Of a stretch of 64,000 bases of DNA, positions 31,666 to 41,539 are shown in pieces. Every line of letters begins with the position of its first letter. The stretch's first letter is position 1. The stretch comes from Pseudomonas viridiflava (lineage in GTDB: Bacteria > Pseudomonadota > Gammaproteobacteria > Pseudomonadales > Pseudomonadaceae). Below the pieces are notes generated by a model. That model was given only the letters and a program-made list of their open reading frames with translations, was not told the DNA's origin and searched no databases. The position numbers and the translations under genes are program-made. The DNA is taken from positions 1-64,000 of the forward strand of contig NZ_UTHA01000029.1 of the NCBI RefSeq assembly GCF_900582195.1, written 5' to 3'.

Positions 31666-33725
31666 ACGGTTTTTTATCCGGCATTCCGCCGGCCCGTGAC
31701 TGGTTCTACGGGGTGCGGACTTTTGCAGCGTCGATGATTGCGCTGTACATCGCCTTGCTCATGCAAATGCCGCGTCCGTATTGGGCGATGGCCACGGTGT
31801 ATATCGTCTCCAGCCCGTTTCTCGGGCCGACCAGTTCCAAGGCCTTATACCGCGCCATCGGGACTTTTCTCGGCGCGGCGGCGGCGGTTTTTTTCGTGCC
31901 GATGTTCGTGCAGAGCCCGTATGTGCTGGTGGTGGTCATCGCGCTGTGGACGGGGATTTTGCTGTTCCTGTCCCTGCAACTGCGCACGGCCAACAACTAC
32001 GCATTGATGCTCGCCGGGTACACCCTCCCGCTGATTGCCTTGCCGGTGGTGGATAACCCGCTGGCGGTGTGGGACGTCGCAGAGGCGCGCACCGAAGAGA
32101 TTTTCCTCGGCATCGCCGTTGCCGCCGTGGTCGGCGCGATGTTCTGGCCACGCCGTCTGGCGCCAGTGTTCAACGACGCTGTGAGCAAGTGGTTCGCCGA
32201 CGCAACGACCTACAGCCTGAAATTCCTCAGCCGCGACGTGCAGCCCGAAGAAGTCGCTGCGCTGCGCATGGCCATGGTTGCCAACTTCAACAGCCTTGAG
32301 CTGATGATCGGCCAGTTGCCTCACGAAGGCGCGCGACCGCAAACAGTGCGCAATACCAAGGAATTGCGCGGGCGCATGATTCATCTGTTGCCGGTGATCG
32401 ATGCGCTGGAAGATTCGCTCTATGCCCTCGAACGGCGCACACCGGAGCTGGTGGAAAAATTCGCACCGCTGCTGGCCGCAACCCGCGAATGGCTCGGTCA
32501 CCCGGACGCCGATCTCGACCGTTGGCAAGCCCTGAAAGATCAGCTCGAAGCCCTGCAACCGAGTGCCGAAGCACTGCAAGACCGCAAACAACTGCTGTTC
32601 TCCAACTCGATCTATCGCCTCGGCGAATTCATCGATTTATGGCAGGACTGCCGCAGTCTGCAGGACGCGATTCTCTGCGAGCGCCAGGACAGCTGGCGTG
32701 CGGTCTACCGTCACTGGCGCCTAGGTCGTCTGACGCCGTTCATTGATCGTGGGCTGATGCTCTACTCGGCGGCCTCGACCGTTTTGGCGATCATCACCGC
32801 CTCGGTGCTGTGGATTCTGCTCGGCTGGCCGGACGGCGGCAGTGCGGTGATTCTCGCCGCGGTGGCCTGTAGCTTCTTCGCCTCGATGGACGACCCGGCA
32901 CCGCAGATTTACCGGTTCTTTTTCTGGACCGGCATGTCGGTATTGTTCGCCAGCCTTTATCTGTTTTTGATTCTGCCCAATCTGCATGATTTCCCGATGC
33001 TGGTGCTGGCGTTTTCCGTACCGTTCATCTGCGTCGGCACGTTGACAGTACAGCCGCGGTTCTTCCTCGGCATGCTGCTGACGCTGGTCAACACCTCGTC
33101 GTTCATCAGTATTCAGGGGGCTTACGACGCGGACTTTTTTGCCTTCGTGAACTCCAACCTGGCGGGGCCGATCGGCCTGCTGTTCGCCTTCATCTGGACG
33201 CTGGTGGCGCGCCCGTTCGGTTCTGAGCTGGCAGCCAAGCGCCTGACCCGTTTCAGCTGGAAAGACATCGTCCACATGACCGAGCCGGCCAACCTCGCCG
33301 AGCACCGGAAACTGGGCGTGCAGTTGCTCGATCGGCTGATGCAGCACCTGCCGCGTCTGGCCCTCACCGGCCAGGACACCGGCATTGCCATGCGCGAAGT
33401 GCGTGTTGGTCTGAACCTGCTCGATTTGCTCGCCTACACCCCACGGGTGACCGGCGCGCCGAACGCGCTGTTGCAGCAAGTGGTCAGTGAAGTCGGCGAG
33501 TATTTCCGCGCCTGCCTCAAGGCCGGCGAACGTTTGCCGGCGCCGGCCCCGTTACTGATGACCCTCGATCGCACTCGCCGCGCGCTCAATGGCCACGGCG
33601 ACGATGAAACCCGGCTAAACCTGTTGCACGCCTTGAGCGGTTTGCGTCTGGCGCTGTTGCCCGGCGTCGAATTCGTCTCCAGTGCCGACGCCGAAGAACC
33701 GCTGCCCGATGGAGCGCCCCTATGA
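31662..33725 (+). CDS. FUSC-family inner membrane transporter (AaeB-like)
   Basis: Aromatic-acid or fusaric-acid type exporter, 687 residues. TTG start at 31662 overlaps the MarR stop (TTGA). Two membrane blocks are visible (residues about 20-160 and 365-520) separated by a soluble helical region, and a C-terminal soluble part, as in AaeB/FusC. The first block has the pattern WAMATVYIVSSPFLGPTSSKALYRAIGTFLGA. It overlaps the DUF1656 gene by ATGA. Works with the HlyD and NodT proteins downstream. Confidence 0.88.
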   Translation: MNGFLSGIPPARDWFYGVRTFAASMIALYIALLMQMPRPYWAMATVYIVSSPFLGPTSSKALYRAIGTFLGAAAAVFFVPMFVQSPYVLVVVIALWTGILLFLSLQLRTANNYALMLAGYTLPLIALPVVDNPLAVWDVAEARTEEIFLGIAVAAVVGAMFWPRRLAPVFNDAVSKWFADATTYSLKFLSRDVQPEEVAALRMAMVANFNSLELMIGQLPHEGARPQTVRNTKELRGRMIHLLPVIDALEDSLYALERRTPELVEKFAPLLAATREWLGHPDADLDRWQALKDQLEALQPSAEALQDRKQLLFSNSIYRLGEFIDLWQDCRSLQDAILCERQDSWRAVYRHWRLGRLTPFIDRGLMLYSAASTVLAIITASVLWILLGWPDGGSAVILAAVACSFFASMDDPAPQIYRFFFWTGMSVLFASLYLFLILPNLHDFPMLVLAFSVPFICVGTLTVQPRFFLGMLLTLVNTSSFISIQGAYDADFFAFVNSNLAGPIGLLFAFIWTLVARPFGSELAAKRLTRFSWKDIVHMTEPANLAEHRKLGVQLLDRLMQHLPRLALTGQDTGIAMREVRVGLNLLDLLAYTPRVTGAPNALLQQVVSEVGEYFRACLKAGERLPAPAPLLMTLDRTRRALNGHGDDETRLNLLHALSGLRLALLPGVEFVSSADAEEPLPDGAPL

Positions 33726-33931
33726 TCGGTGATCTGGACATCAGCGGCATTTTCCTGCCGACCCTGCTGGTGTTGATGGGCATCACGTATGTGCTGTTTT
33801 TGCTGGTGCATGCCGTGCTCACGCGCGTGCACTTTTACCGTCTGGTCTGGCACCGGGCATTGTTCAACGTGGCCCTCTACGCGGTACTGCTGTACGGCGT
33901 GGACTCACTCAGTCGATACCTGATGACATGA
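33722..33931 (+). CDS. DUF1656 (AaeX-like) small membrane protein
   Basis: Protein of 69 residues with two membrane helices (IFLPTLLVLMGITYVLFLLVHAVL; ALFNVALYAVLLYGVDSL). It belongs to DUF1656, which accompanies FUSC and HlyD genes in AaeXAB-type operons. ATGA overlaps at both ends show tight translational coupling. Its exact role in the pump is unknown. Confidence 0.87.
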   Translation: MIGDLDISGIFLPTLLVLMGITYVLFLLVHAVLTRVHFYRLVWHRALFNVALYAVLLYGVDSLSRYLMT

Positions 33932-34830
33932 AAAAACCGTTTTTGACCATCGGTCGCGTGATACTGACCTTGCTGATCGTGACTTTTGCCGTTGTCCTCG
34001 TCTGGCGCATGGTGATGTATTACATGTTTGCGCCGTGGACCCGCGACGGCCACATTCGCGCTGACATCATCCAGATTGCTCCGGACGTCTCCGGACTGAT
34101 CCAGCAGGTTGAAGTGAAAGACAACCAGCTGATCAAGCGTGGCCAGGTGCTGTTCAGCATCGACCAGGATCGCTTCAAACTGGCCCTGCGCCAGGCCAAA
34201 GCCGCCGTCGCTGATCGCGAAGAAACGCTCGCTCAGGCCCAGCGTGAAGCCAAGCGTAACCGTGGCCTCGGCAATCTGGTGCCGGCCGAGCAATTGGAAG
34301 AAAGCCAGTCGAAGGTCGCTCGCGCGCAATCGGCACTGGCTGAAGCCATGGTCACCGTGGACAGCGCTCAGCTCAACCTCGACCGCTCGGTGATCCGCAG
34401 CCCGGTCGACGGCTACGTCAACGACCGTGCGCCGCGTCCGCAGGAGTTCGTCACGGCCGGGCGTCCGGTGTTGTCGGTGGTCGACAGCAATTCGTTCCAC
34501 ATCGACGGCTATTTCGAAGAGACCAAACTTGACGGCATTCATGTCGGTCAGTCGGTGGATATCCGCGTGATCGGCGACCGCGCCAAACTGCGCGGGCATG
34601 TCGAAAGCATCGTCGCTGGTATCGAAGACCGCGACCGTACCAGCGGCAGCAACCTGTTGCCGAACGTCAACCCGGCGTTCAGCTGGGTGCGGCTGGCGCA
34701 GCGGATTCCGGTGCGGATTGCCTTTGACGATGTGCCGGAAGATTTCCGCATGATCGCCGGGCGTACCGCCACGGTGTCGATCATTGAAGACTCAAAGGTC
34801 GACGATAAAAAGCAGGAGCCCGCGCAATGA
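33928..34830 (+). CDS. HlyD-family adaptor (AaeA-like)
   Basis: Membrane fusion protein of 300 residues. One N-terminal helix (VILTLLIVTFAVVLVWRMVMYY), lipoyl halves (DIIQIAPDVSGLIQQVEVKDNQLIKRGQVLFSID; VIRSPVDGYVNDRAPRPQEFV) and a short coiled coil typical of AaeA. It ends with a Lys/Asp-rich tail. Coupled by ATGA to the genes on both sides. It should link the FUSC transporter to the NodT-type channel. Confidence 0.88.
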   Translation: MKKPFLTIGRVILTLLIVTFAVVLVWRMVMYYMFAPWTRDGHIRADIIQIAPDVSGLIQQVEVKDNQLIKRGQVLFSIDQDRFKLALRQAKAAVADREETLAQAQREAKRNRGLGNLVPAEQLEESQSKVARAQSALAEAMVTVDSAQLNLDRSVIRSPVDGYVNDRAPRPQEFVTAGRPVLSVVDSNSFHIDGYFEETKLDGIHVGQSVDIRVIGDRAKLRGHVESIVAGIEDRDRTSGSNLLPNVNPAFSWVRLAQRIPVRIAFDDVPEDFRMIAGRTATVSIIEDSKVDDKKQEPAQ

Positions 34831-36269
34831 GCAGGGCGCTGATGATCGCCGGGTTGGGCGTGATGCTCTCGGCCTGTCAGATGGTCGGGCCGGATTATCA
34901 GGTGCCTGAGGATGCGGCGGTGCAGCGCAAGGATTTTCAGGGTGAACTGGCGGTTGCCGGCAAACCGGTGGTCTCGGCGCCGGTGCCGGCGGACTGGTGG
35001 CGTCTTTATAAGGATGCGCGGCTGGATCAACTGGTGCAGCAGGCCATGGCCTCCAACACCGATCTGCGCGTGGTGGCGGCGAACCTGCAACGGGCTCGAG
35101 CTCAGGTCGATGAGGCCGAAGCAGCGGGCGGCTGGAGCGCTGGCGTGAAAATGGGCGCGCAGCGTTTGCAGGAGTCTGGTCAGGCATTCTTGCTGCCGGA
35201 AAAAGTCCCGGTCGATAACGTCGGCGACATCGGCATAAGTGCTTCCTATCAGTTCGATCTGTGGGGCACCTTGCAGCGTGGCATCGAAGGCGCCAAGGCC
35301 AACGCCGACGCGACCCAGGCAGCGGCTGATACCGCGCGGATCACCTTGGTGGCGGACGTCGTCCGTGCCTACACCCAAGTCTGCGCGGCCAACGAAGAAC
35401 GGGAAATCGCTGAGCATTCCCTCGACCTGCAATCGCAAAGCACCACGCTGATCCAGCGTTTGCGCGACGCCGGGCGCGGCGACGAAACCCAGGTCACCCG
35501 ATCACAAACCCAATTCAAATCCCTGCGCGCCGATTTGCCGCGTTATGAAGCCGCGCGTCAGGCCGGTCTGTTCCGCCTGTCGATGCTGCTGGCCAAACCG
35601 GTCGATCAATTGCCCGCCGGCACCGCCACCTGCGCCGAACTGCCGAAAATCGCCCAATTGGTGCCGGTCGGCGATGGCGCTGCGCTGCTCAAGCGTCGTC
35701 CGGATATTCGTCAGGCTGAACGACGTCTCGCGGCTGCGACCGCCGGGATCGGCGTCGCCACTGGCGAGTTGTACCCGGACATCAGCATCGGCGCGACCAT
35801 TGGCACTGTCGGTCTCATTGACGACTTGGGTGATCCATCGACCAACCGCTGGGGCTTTGGCCCGTCGCTGAGCTGGAAGGTGCCGACCAACGGCGCCCGT
35901 GCGCGTATTCGTGAGGCCGAAGCGACGACCCAAGGCGCCTTGGCGCATTTCGATGGCGTGGTGCTCAACGCCATTCGCGAAACCCAGACCGGCCTGGCCC
36001 AGTACAGCGCATTGCTGCAACGCCGCGACGCACTGGCCGATGCCGAGCAGTCGGCGAAACTGGCCGCCGACCAGACCCACCGCTTCTTCCAGGCTGGCCG
36101 CGAGTCGTTCCTCGCTGATCTGCAGGCTACCCGCACCTACACCGATGTCACCGCACAACTGGCCGCCGCTAACACCCAGGTTGCCATGAGCCAGATCGAT
36201 TTGTTCCTCGCCTTGGGCGGCGGCTGGGAAAGCGGACGAACGCACGCTCCAACCGCCAGCAAACCCTGA
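34827..36269 (+). CDS. NodT-family outer membrane efflux lipoprotein
   Basis: Outer membrane channel of 480 residues. Signal peptide with lipobox LSAC (Cys17) and then QMVGPDYQVPE, the usual start of mature NodT/OprM proteins. The second repeat shows KRRPDIRQAERRLAAATAGIGVATGELYPDI and the end LFLALGGGWE. ATGA overlap with the HlyD gene; last gene of the operon. It is a clean comparison for the other NodT gene in this window, since it has no REP extension. Confidence 0.9.
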   Translation: MSRALMIAGLGVMLSACQMVGPDYQVPEDAAVQRKDFQGELAVAGKPVVSAPVPADWWRLYKDARLDQLVQQAMASNTDLRVVAANLQRARAQVDEAEAAGGWSAGVKMGAQRLQESGQAFLLPEKVPVDNVGDIGISASYQFDLWGTLQRGIEGAKANADATQAAADTARITLVADVVRAYTQVCAANEEREIAEHSLDLQSQSTTLIQRLRDAGRGDETQVTRSQTQFKSLRADLPRYEAARQAGLFRLSMLLAKPVDQLPAGTATCAELPKIAQLVPVGDGAALLKRRPDIRQAERRLAAATAGIGVATGELYPDISIGATIGTVGLIDDLGDPSTNRWGFGPSLSWKVPTNGARARIREAEATTQGALAHFDGVVLNAIRETQTGLAQYSALLQRRDALADAEQSAKLAADQTHRFFQAGRESFLADLQATRTYTDVTAQLAAANTQVAMSQIDLFLALGGGWESGRTHAPTASKP

Positions 36270-36362
36270 GGCCGTTGCTATGCTTTGAAGTGTTGAAGGG
36301 ACGCCCCGTGCAAAGCGCCCCTTCAGCGCACATTGCTAGCGCTGGTCTAGGGGAAACCAATA

Positions 36363-36998
36363 ATGAAAAACCCTTACGCTCTCGGCTTCTGGTGCGCCCT
36401 CGCAGCGCTGGTGCTGCTCTCGGCCACCTATTTCTACGGCATCATGCTGGCCCACCAGATCGACAAGGCCATGGTTTTCCTCGACAGCGCCGTCGCGCTG
36501 ATTGCGGTCATGGCAATCGTGGTGGTCGCCTGGGCGTCGCTCCAGGTGCAGCGGGTCAAGAAACGACAACTTGAACAGGGCAAGACCCTGGTGCTGATCT
36601 GGGATACCAAAGTCGCCCTGCGCCGGGTCGAAACCGTGTTCGACCGGTATTTCTGGGGCAGTTACTGGCAACCGGGGCGCACCTTCGCCGAAGTCATGGG
36701 CGAACTCACCGGCACGCCGCTGGAAAAAAGTCTCGAAGCGCTGAAAAAGCAGTGTCTGGAACTCGACAAGCAGATTGATGGCGAGGGCTGGCACTGGCTC
36801 AACAATGCCCGGGAATTGTCCGATGTCGCTACAGCTATGGCCCGCGAGCGTTATCAACTGGATTTCTGCGATCCGCGCGCCGACGGGCCGGGCGGGGCGG
36901 TGATCGATCGGGATTTTGAAGTGCTGGTGTACACCTGGACCGCCCGGCTGAAAAGCTTTGATCATCAACTGGATGAGATTGAGGTTCAGTATTCCTGA
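36363..36998 (+). CDS. Conserved membrane protein of unknown function
   Basis: Not recognised. Protein of 211 residues with two N-terminal membrane helices (FWCALAALVLLSATYFYGIML; VALIAVMAIVVVAWASL) and a charged, helical cytoplasmic region of about 140 residues. ATG 36363 follows a run of AAACCAATA without a strong ribosome site. It stands between the efflux operon and a REP doublet and is likely a single gene. Confidence 0.7.
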   Translation: MKNPYALGFWCALAALVLLSATYFYGIMLAHQIDKAMVFLDSAVALIAVMAIVVVAWASLQVQRVKKRQLEQGKTLVLIWDTKVALRRVETVFDRYFWGSYWQPGRTFAEVMGELTGTPLEKSLEALKKQCLELDKQIDGEGWHWLNNARELSDVATAMARERYQLDFCDPRADGPGGAVIDRDFEVLVYTWTARLKSFDHQLDEIEVQYS

Positions 36999-37018
36999 TT
37001 CTCTGCTGAATCATCTGG

Positions 37019-37091
37019 CCCCTTCGCGAGCAGGCTCGCTCCCACAGGTACAGCGGTGTCCTTGTGAGAGCGAGCCTGCTCGCGAAGGCGG
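37019..37091. repeat. REP doublet 6 (inverted pair)
   Basis: Copies at 37019-37048 and 37061-37091 in opposite orientation, both of the GCAGGC/GCCTGC core subtype; the second has GAGAG in place of GGGAG. They occupy part of the 292-base gap before the DUF945 gene; I see nothing else in that gap. Confidence 0.88.
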
Positions 37092-37290
37092 ACTGAAAAA
37101 CACCGAAACTCTTCCCGCCTGTCGACTGTCCACAATTCCCATAGACACTCTTTAACCTTTAAACATTGGGCCAGCTCACGCGCCCGGTGCTAATCTCCAC
37201 CGCTGAATTCAGCGCAGTCGAGCCGCGACCCGGTCACGGGTTCAGGGAAGACGACCACACTCACAGCCACGGAAATCGATCAGGTCATTC

Positions 37291-38796
37291 ATGAATAAAT
37301 CAGCAGGCGTGCTTCTCGGAATTGTTGTTGCCATCGGCGCGATCAGCGCAGGCGGGGCCTGGTACACCGGAACCAAGATCGAAGGCGTGCTGAACAACGC
37401 CGTCAGCAATGCCAACCAAGAGCTGCAAACCGCGATGGCCGGCTCCAACGGCACTGCATCGCTGGAACTGGTGTCGCTGGAACGCCACACCTTCACCAGC
37501 ACCGCGCACTACCGCCTCAAAGGTGAAGGCGAGATGTTCGGTGATGCGCCGGTCGAACTGCTGTTCGTCGATCACATCGAACATGGCCCGCTGCCGTTCT
37601 CGCGTCTGGTTTCGCTGAAGTGGCTGCCGGTCATGGCCACCAGCAACTATGAGCTGGAAAAAAGTCCGGCCACCGAGAAGTGGTTCGCCGCCACCAAGGG
37701 CGCCGCGCCGCTCAAGGGTGTGACCAGCCTCGGCTACGACGAATCCACCACCAGCACCCTCGACCTGCTGCCGTTCGAAACCGCACTGGATGAACAGTCG
37801 AGTCTGAAATTTTCCGGCCTGACCATGAACATCTCCGCTAATGCCAAAGCGCAGAAGGTCAAGGCAGACGGCTACATGGACAACCTGAAACTGGTCACCG
37901 TGGCTGAAGACCAGGCGCCGGTGCAGGTCGAACTCAACGGTCTGACCCTGGCCAGCAACCTCGCCAAGAGCAGCTACGGCTACTACACCGGGGAAAACAC
38001 TCTGGTGCTGACCAACAGCAAAACCACCTTCGGCACCAAGCAATCGGTGCTCGGCGTGAAGAACTTCGAAATGAAGAACCTCACCGAAGAAAACGGCAGC
38101 AATGCGTCGGGCCGTGCGGACTACAAGATTGGCGAAGTCAGCCTCAACGACAAGAAAGTCGGTTCGGCGAACATGGCCATGAGCCTGAAAAACCTCGACA
38201 TCCCGTCAACGATGTCGCTGATGCAGATCTACCAGACCAAATTGCAGCCGTATGAAAAGGCTGCCGCCGAAGCCGCCGCTCAAGGTTTGCCAGCCCCCGA
38301 GCTGAACCTGACCGAAGCGGAAAATGCCCAGGTCAAAGCCGATCTGCAAAAACTCCTGGCAGCCGGCCCGCAGATTGCCCTGGAAAATCTCTCGTTCAAC
38401 ACCGCCAACGGTGAGAGCAAGGCCAATCTGGTCATTGACCTGACCAAACCACAATCGATGGATCTGCCGCCGGATCAACTGGGCAAACAACTGATCGCAT
38501 TGCTGGATCTTAATATCCAGGTGTCCAAGCCAATGCTGGTCGATCTGCTCAGCGTGCAGGCGCAACTCGACGGTCAGACCGATGCCAAAGCCATCGTCGA
38601 TCAATCCAAGGAAGCGGCCGACATGTTCGCCGGCATGGCCGTTGGTTCGCAGTTGGCAGTCGTCGACGGCACCAACGTGGTGACCAAGCTGCATTACGCC
38701 GCCAATCAGGTCGAATTCAACGGCCAGAAGATGACCGTCGAGCAGTTCGTCGGCTTCCTGATGAGCAAGTTCGCCGGCGTCACGCAAGTGCAGTAA
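37291..38796 (+). CDS. YdgA-family (DUF945) protein
   Basis: Envelope protein of 501 residues with one N-terminal hydrophobic segment (AGVLLGIVVAIGAISAGGAW) followed by YTGTKIEGVLNNAVSNANQEL, the usual start of YdgA/DUF945 proteins, and a long beta-rich domain. The function is unknown; in Enterobacteria the relative is an inner membrane protein. Single gene with a strong terminator directly after it. Confidence 0.82.
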   Translation: MNKSAGVLLGIVVAIGAISAGGAWYTGTKIEGVLNNAVSNANQELQTAMAGSNGTASLELVSLERHTFTSTAHYRLKGEGEMFGDAPVELLFVDHIEHGPLPFSRLVSLKWLPVMATSNYELEKSPATEKWFAATKGAAPLKGVTSLGYDESTTSTLDLLPFETALDEQSSLKFSGLTMNISANAKAQKVKADGYMDNLKLVTVAEDQAPVQVELNGLTLASNLAKSSYGYYTGENTLVLTNSKTTFGTKQSVLGVKNFEMKNLTEENGSNASGRADYKIGEVSLNDKKVGSANMAMSLKNLDIPSTMSLMQIYQTKLQPYEKAAAEAAAQGLPAPELNLTEAENAQVKADLQKLLAAGPQIALENLSFNTANGESKANLVIDLTKPQSMDLPPDQLGKQLIALLDLNIQVSKPMLVDLLSVQAQLDGQTDAKAIVDQSKEAADMFAGMAVGSQLAVVDGTNVVTKLHYAANQVEFNGQKMTVEQFVGFLMSKFAGVTQVQ

Positions 38797-38816
38797 TTCT
38801 GCGTTCTTAATAGCAG

Positions 38817-38853
38817 CGCCCGGCCTCTGTATCGCACAGACGCCGGGCGTTTT
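38817..38853 (+). terminator. Rho-independent terminator after the DUF945 gene
   Basis: Stem CGCCCGGC / GCCGGGCG (38817-38824 with 38842-38849) extended by TCTGT/ACAGA, followed by TTTT. Confidence 0.88.
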
Positions 38854-39046
38854 GCTGTCTGGCGTTCGGGTTTTTGACTAAACCGTCAGCACGATTCTGA
38901 ACAATTATTGTGTTCCGAAGATTGGTCTACGCTTGCGTGCAAGACTGCCTGACTAAGCTTGGCCGTTGGATGTGCATGGGCGGCCACCGTTACGAATGGG
39001 CAAGGAGGGCATTGCGACCCGGCTGGCCATGTAAGGATGCTGACGA

Positions 39047-41527
39047 ATGCCGCGTATTGATGTCCCTTTATTACATCGTGGTTTGCGCCCTTTGTTTCGA
39101 GTCGCGCTGTGCGGCCAATTGCTCTGGCCGGCGCTAGCGTTTGCCGATACTCCCTACGATCAGATGGTGCGTGATGCCCGTGCCGGGCAGTACACGCCCG
39201 CGCTGACGGTTTTGCGTCAGGTGCCACCCGGCCAGTCGACCACCGGGCAGATCAGTGATCACCTGCAAATCGCCAGTTGGGCCGGACTCGACGCCGAAGT
39301 GGTGCAGGTCTATGAAACCCAGGGCCGCGACCGCGTGCTGCCGGTGCAGGCGCTGACCGCCACTGCGCGCGCCTACCGCAACCTCAAGCGCTGGGATCAG
39401 GCGACTCAGGTCTACAACAAGGCTTTGGCGCTGGAGCCGGATAACGCCGATCTGCAACTGGGCCTGGCCCTGACTCAGGCGGATGCTGGCAAACCCGATG
39501 AAGCGGTGACCCGCGCCAAAGTGCTGGTGGCGGCCAACCCTGATGATCCTTCCCGCCGTCTGGCGCTGGGCTACGCGTTGACCCGCGCAGGCAAACAGTA
39601 CGACGCCCTGTTCGAATACGATCAGGCCTTCAAGCGCGCCGGCACTAAACCGGAAGTCGCTCGCGAATACGTGGTCGCCCTGCAAAAGGCGCGTCTGCCG
39701 GAGCCGGCGCTGCGTCTGGCCCATCAACGTCCGGGGCTGATCGATCCAGTGACCCTGCGTCGTCTCGAAGGCGATCTGGCTGCCGAACGCGTGCGCCTCG
39801 CTGAACTCGCCACCCGCAGTGAAAAAGAACGCTACGTTATCGCCGACCGCGCGCTGGCCGATTACGACAAACTGCTCGCCACCTGGACGCCGGACGCCAG
39901 CGCCAAGGACGACGTCACCCGTTGGCGCATCGACCGCATGGGCGCACTCAAGGCCCGGGCGCGCACCGCTGACGTCATTGCCGAGTATCAGAAGCTGCAA
40001 GCCGAAGGCGTGAAGATTCCGACCTATGCCCTGCGCTGGGTGGCGGCGTCTTATCTGGATCAGCGTGAACCGGAAATCGCCACCGACCTGTATCGCCAAG
40101 TACTGGCGGCGCCGGATGCCGATGTCGGCGACCGACTCGTAGACACCACTGCGCTGTACTACTCGCTGCTGGAAAGCGACCGCGCCGATGAGGCGCGCAA
40201 AGTCGCCGAGGACGCCGCCAAGTCCCAGCGTCCGCGCGTCGAACTCAAAGGATTGCCCATCGGCAATCCCAACGATGAATGGATGGACGCCCAGCAACTC
40301 GCCGCTCAGGCCGGTACTTACGGTTCCGACTTGCCCCACGGTGAGGAGCGTTTGCAGACTCTGGTCGATCAAGCGCCGGGTAACGTCGGTTTACGTCTGG
40401 CTCAGGCCGATTTGTATCTCGCCCGCAACTGGCCGCGCCGCGCAGAAATGCAGCTCAAGGAAACCGAGAGCATGGTGCCGCGCTACATGGGCCTGGAAAT
40501 TGGCCAGGCCCACACCGCCATGGAATTGCAGGAATGGCGGCAAATGGATGCGCTGACTGATGACGTCGTCGCCCGTTATCCGGATAACCGCCAGGTGCAG
40601 CGTCTGGCCCGTGAACGCGAAGTGCATGACATGTCCGAGCTGCGCGTCGAAGCCTACGGCGGCAAAGCCAACGGTGGCGACAGTGGCGATGCCGGCGCCG
40701 TCAGCGGCAGCCGCGATTTCGGTATTCAAAGCACTCTGTACAGCCCGCCCATCGATGAAGACTGGCGCGTGTTCGCCGGCGCCGGCTATGCCACCGGCGA
40801 CTTCGCCGAAGGCACTGGGCACCACCGCTTTCAGCGTGTTGGCCTGGAGCGCCGCACTCGTGACATGACCCTTGAAGCCGAAGTGTCCAGTCACGATTAC
40901 GGTTTCGGCGACAAGCAGGGCGCACGGCTGGCGATCGCCCGTGACATCAACGACCACTGGCAGTACGGCGGCAGCCTCGAATACCTGTCGGCCGAGACGC
41001 CATTACGCGCGCTCAACAGCGACATCAAGGCCAACGGCGGCAGCGGTTTCATCCGCTGGCGCGCCAATGAAAGTCGCGAGTGGCGCCTGTCGGTCAGCCC
41101 ATCGCACTTCAGCGATGGCAACAACCGCGTCGAAGCCTTGCTCACCGGTCGCGAAGGCGTTTACAGCGCGCCGAACGTGCAGGTCGATGCCGGTCTGGAA
41201 GTGGGCACCAGCCACAACTCCAAGTCCGATGACGTGCCGTACTTCAACCCCAAATCCGACTTCAGCGTGATGCCGCTGGTCAACGTCAATCACGTGCTCT
41301 ACCACCGCTACGAAACGTCCTGGAGCCAGCAATTTCAGGCCGGCGCAGGTACGTACAGCCAGCGAGATCACGGCACCGGCGGCATGGCGTTGCTCGGTTA
41401 CGGTCAGCGCTATGCCTGGAACGACGTGTTCGAGGTGGGCGGTTTGTTCAGTGTGATCAACCGGCCCTACGACGGTGATCGGGAGACCGATTTGCGTCTG
41501 CTCGTCGACCTCACTTTCCGCTTCTAG
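39047..41527 (+). CDS. pgaA: PgaA, outer membrane porin for poly-N-acetylglucosamine
   Basis: Exports partly deacetylated PNAG across the outer membrane. 826 residues, normal for PgaA/HmsH. Signal peptide to about residue 34 (ends ALAFA), then TPR repeats over roughly 40-500 (for example RWDQATQVYNKALALEPDNADLQLGLALTQADAGKPDEAV), then a C-terminal beta-barrel that ends in the aromatic LLVDLTFRF. ATG 39047 with AAGGA upstream. First gene of pgaABCD; no confident promoter motif is seen in the 190 bases before it. Confidence 0.92.
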   Translation: MPRIDVPLLHRGLRPLFRVALCGQLLWPALAFADTPYDQMVRDARAGQYTPALTVLRQVPPGQSTTGQISDHLQIASWAGLDAEVVQVYETQGRDRVLPVQALTATARAYRNLKRWDQATQVYNKALALEPDNADLQLGLALTQADAGKPDEAVTRAKVLVAANPDDPSRRLALGYALTRAGKQYDALFEYDQAFKRAGTKPEVAREYVVALQKARLPEPALRLAHQRPGLIDPVTLRRLEGDLAAERVRLAELATRSEKERYVIADRALADYDKLLATWTPDASAKDDVTRWRIDRMGALKARARTADVIAEYQKLQAEGVKIPTYALRWVAASYLDQREPEIATDLYRQVLAAPDADVGDRLVDTTALYYSLLESDRADEARKVAEDAAKSQRPRVELKGLPIGNPNDEWMDAQQLAAQAGTYGSDLPHGEERLQTLVDQAPGNVGLRLAQADLYLARNWPRRAEMQLKETESMVPRYMGLEIGQAHTAMELQEWRQMDALTDDVVARYPDNRQVQRLAREREVHDMSELRVEAYGGKANGGDSGDAGAVSGSRDFGIQSTLYSPPIDEDWRVFAGAGYATGDFAEGTGHHRFQRVGLERRTRDMTLEAEVSSHDYGFGDKQGARLAIARDINDHWQYGGSLEYLSAETPLRALNSDIKANGGSGFIRWRANESREWRLSVSPSHFSDGNNRVEALLTGREGVYSAPNVQVDAGLEVGTSHNSKSDDVPYFNPKSDFSVMPLVNVNHVLYHRYETSWSQQFQAGAGTYSQRDHGTGGMALLGYGQRYAWNDVFEVGGLFSVINRPYDGDRETDLRLLVDLTFRF

Positions 41528-41539
41528 AAGAGTTTGAAG

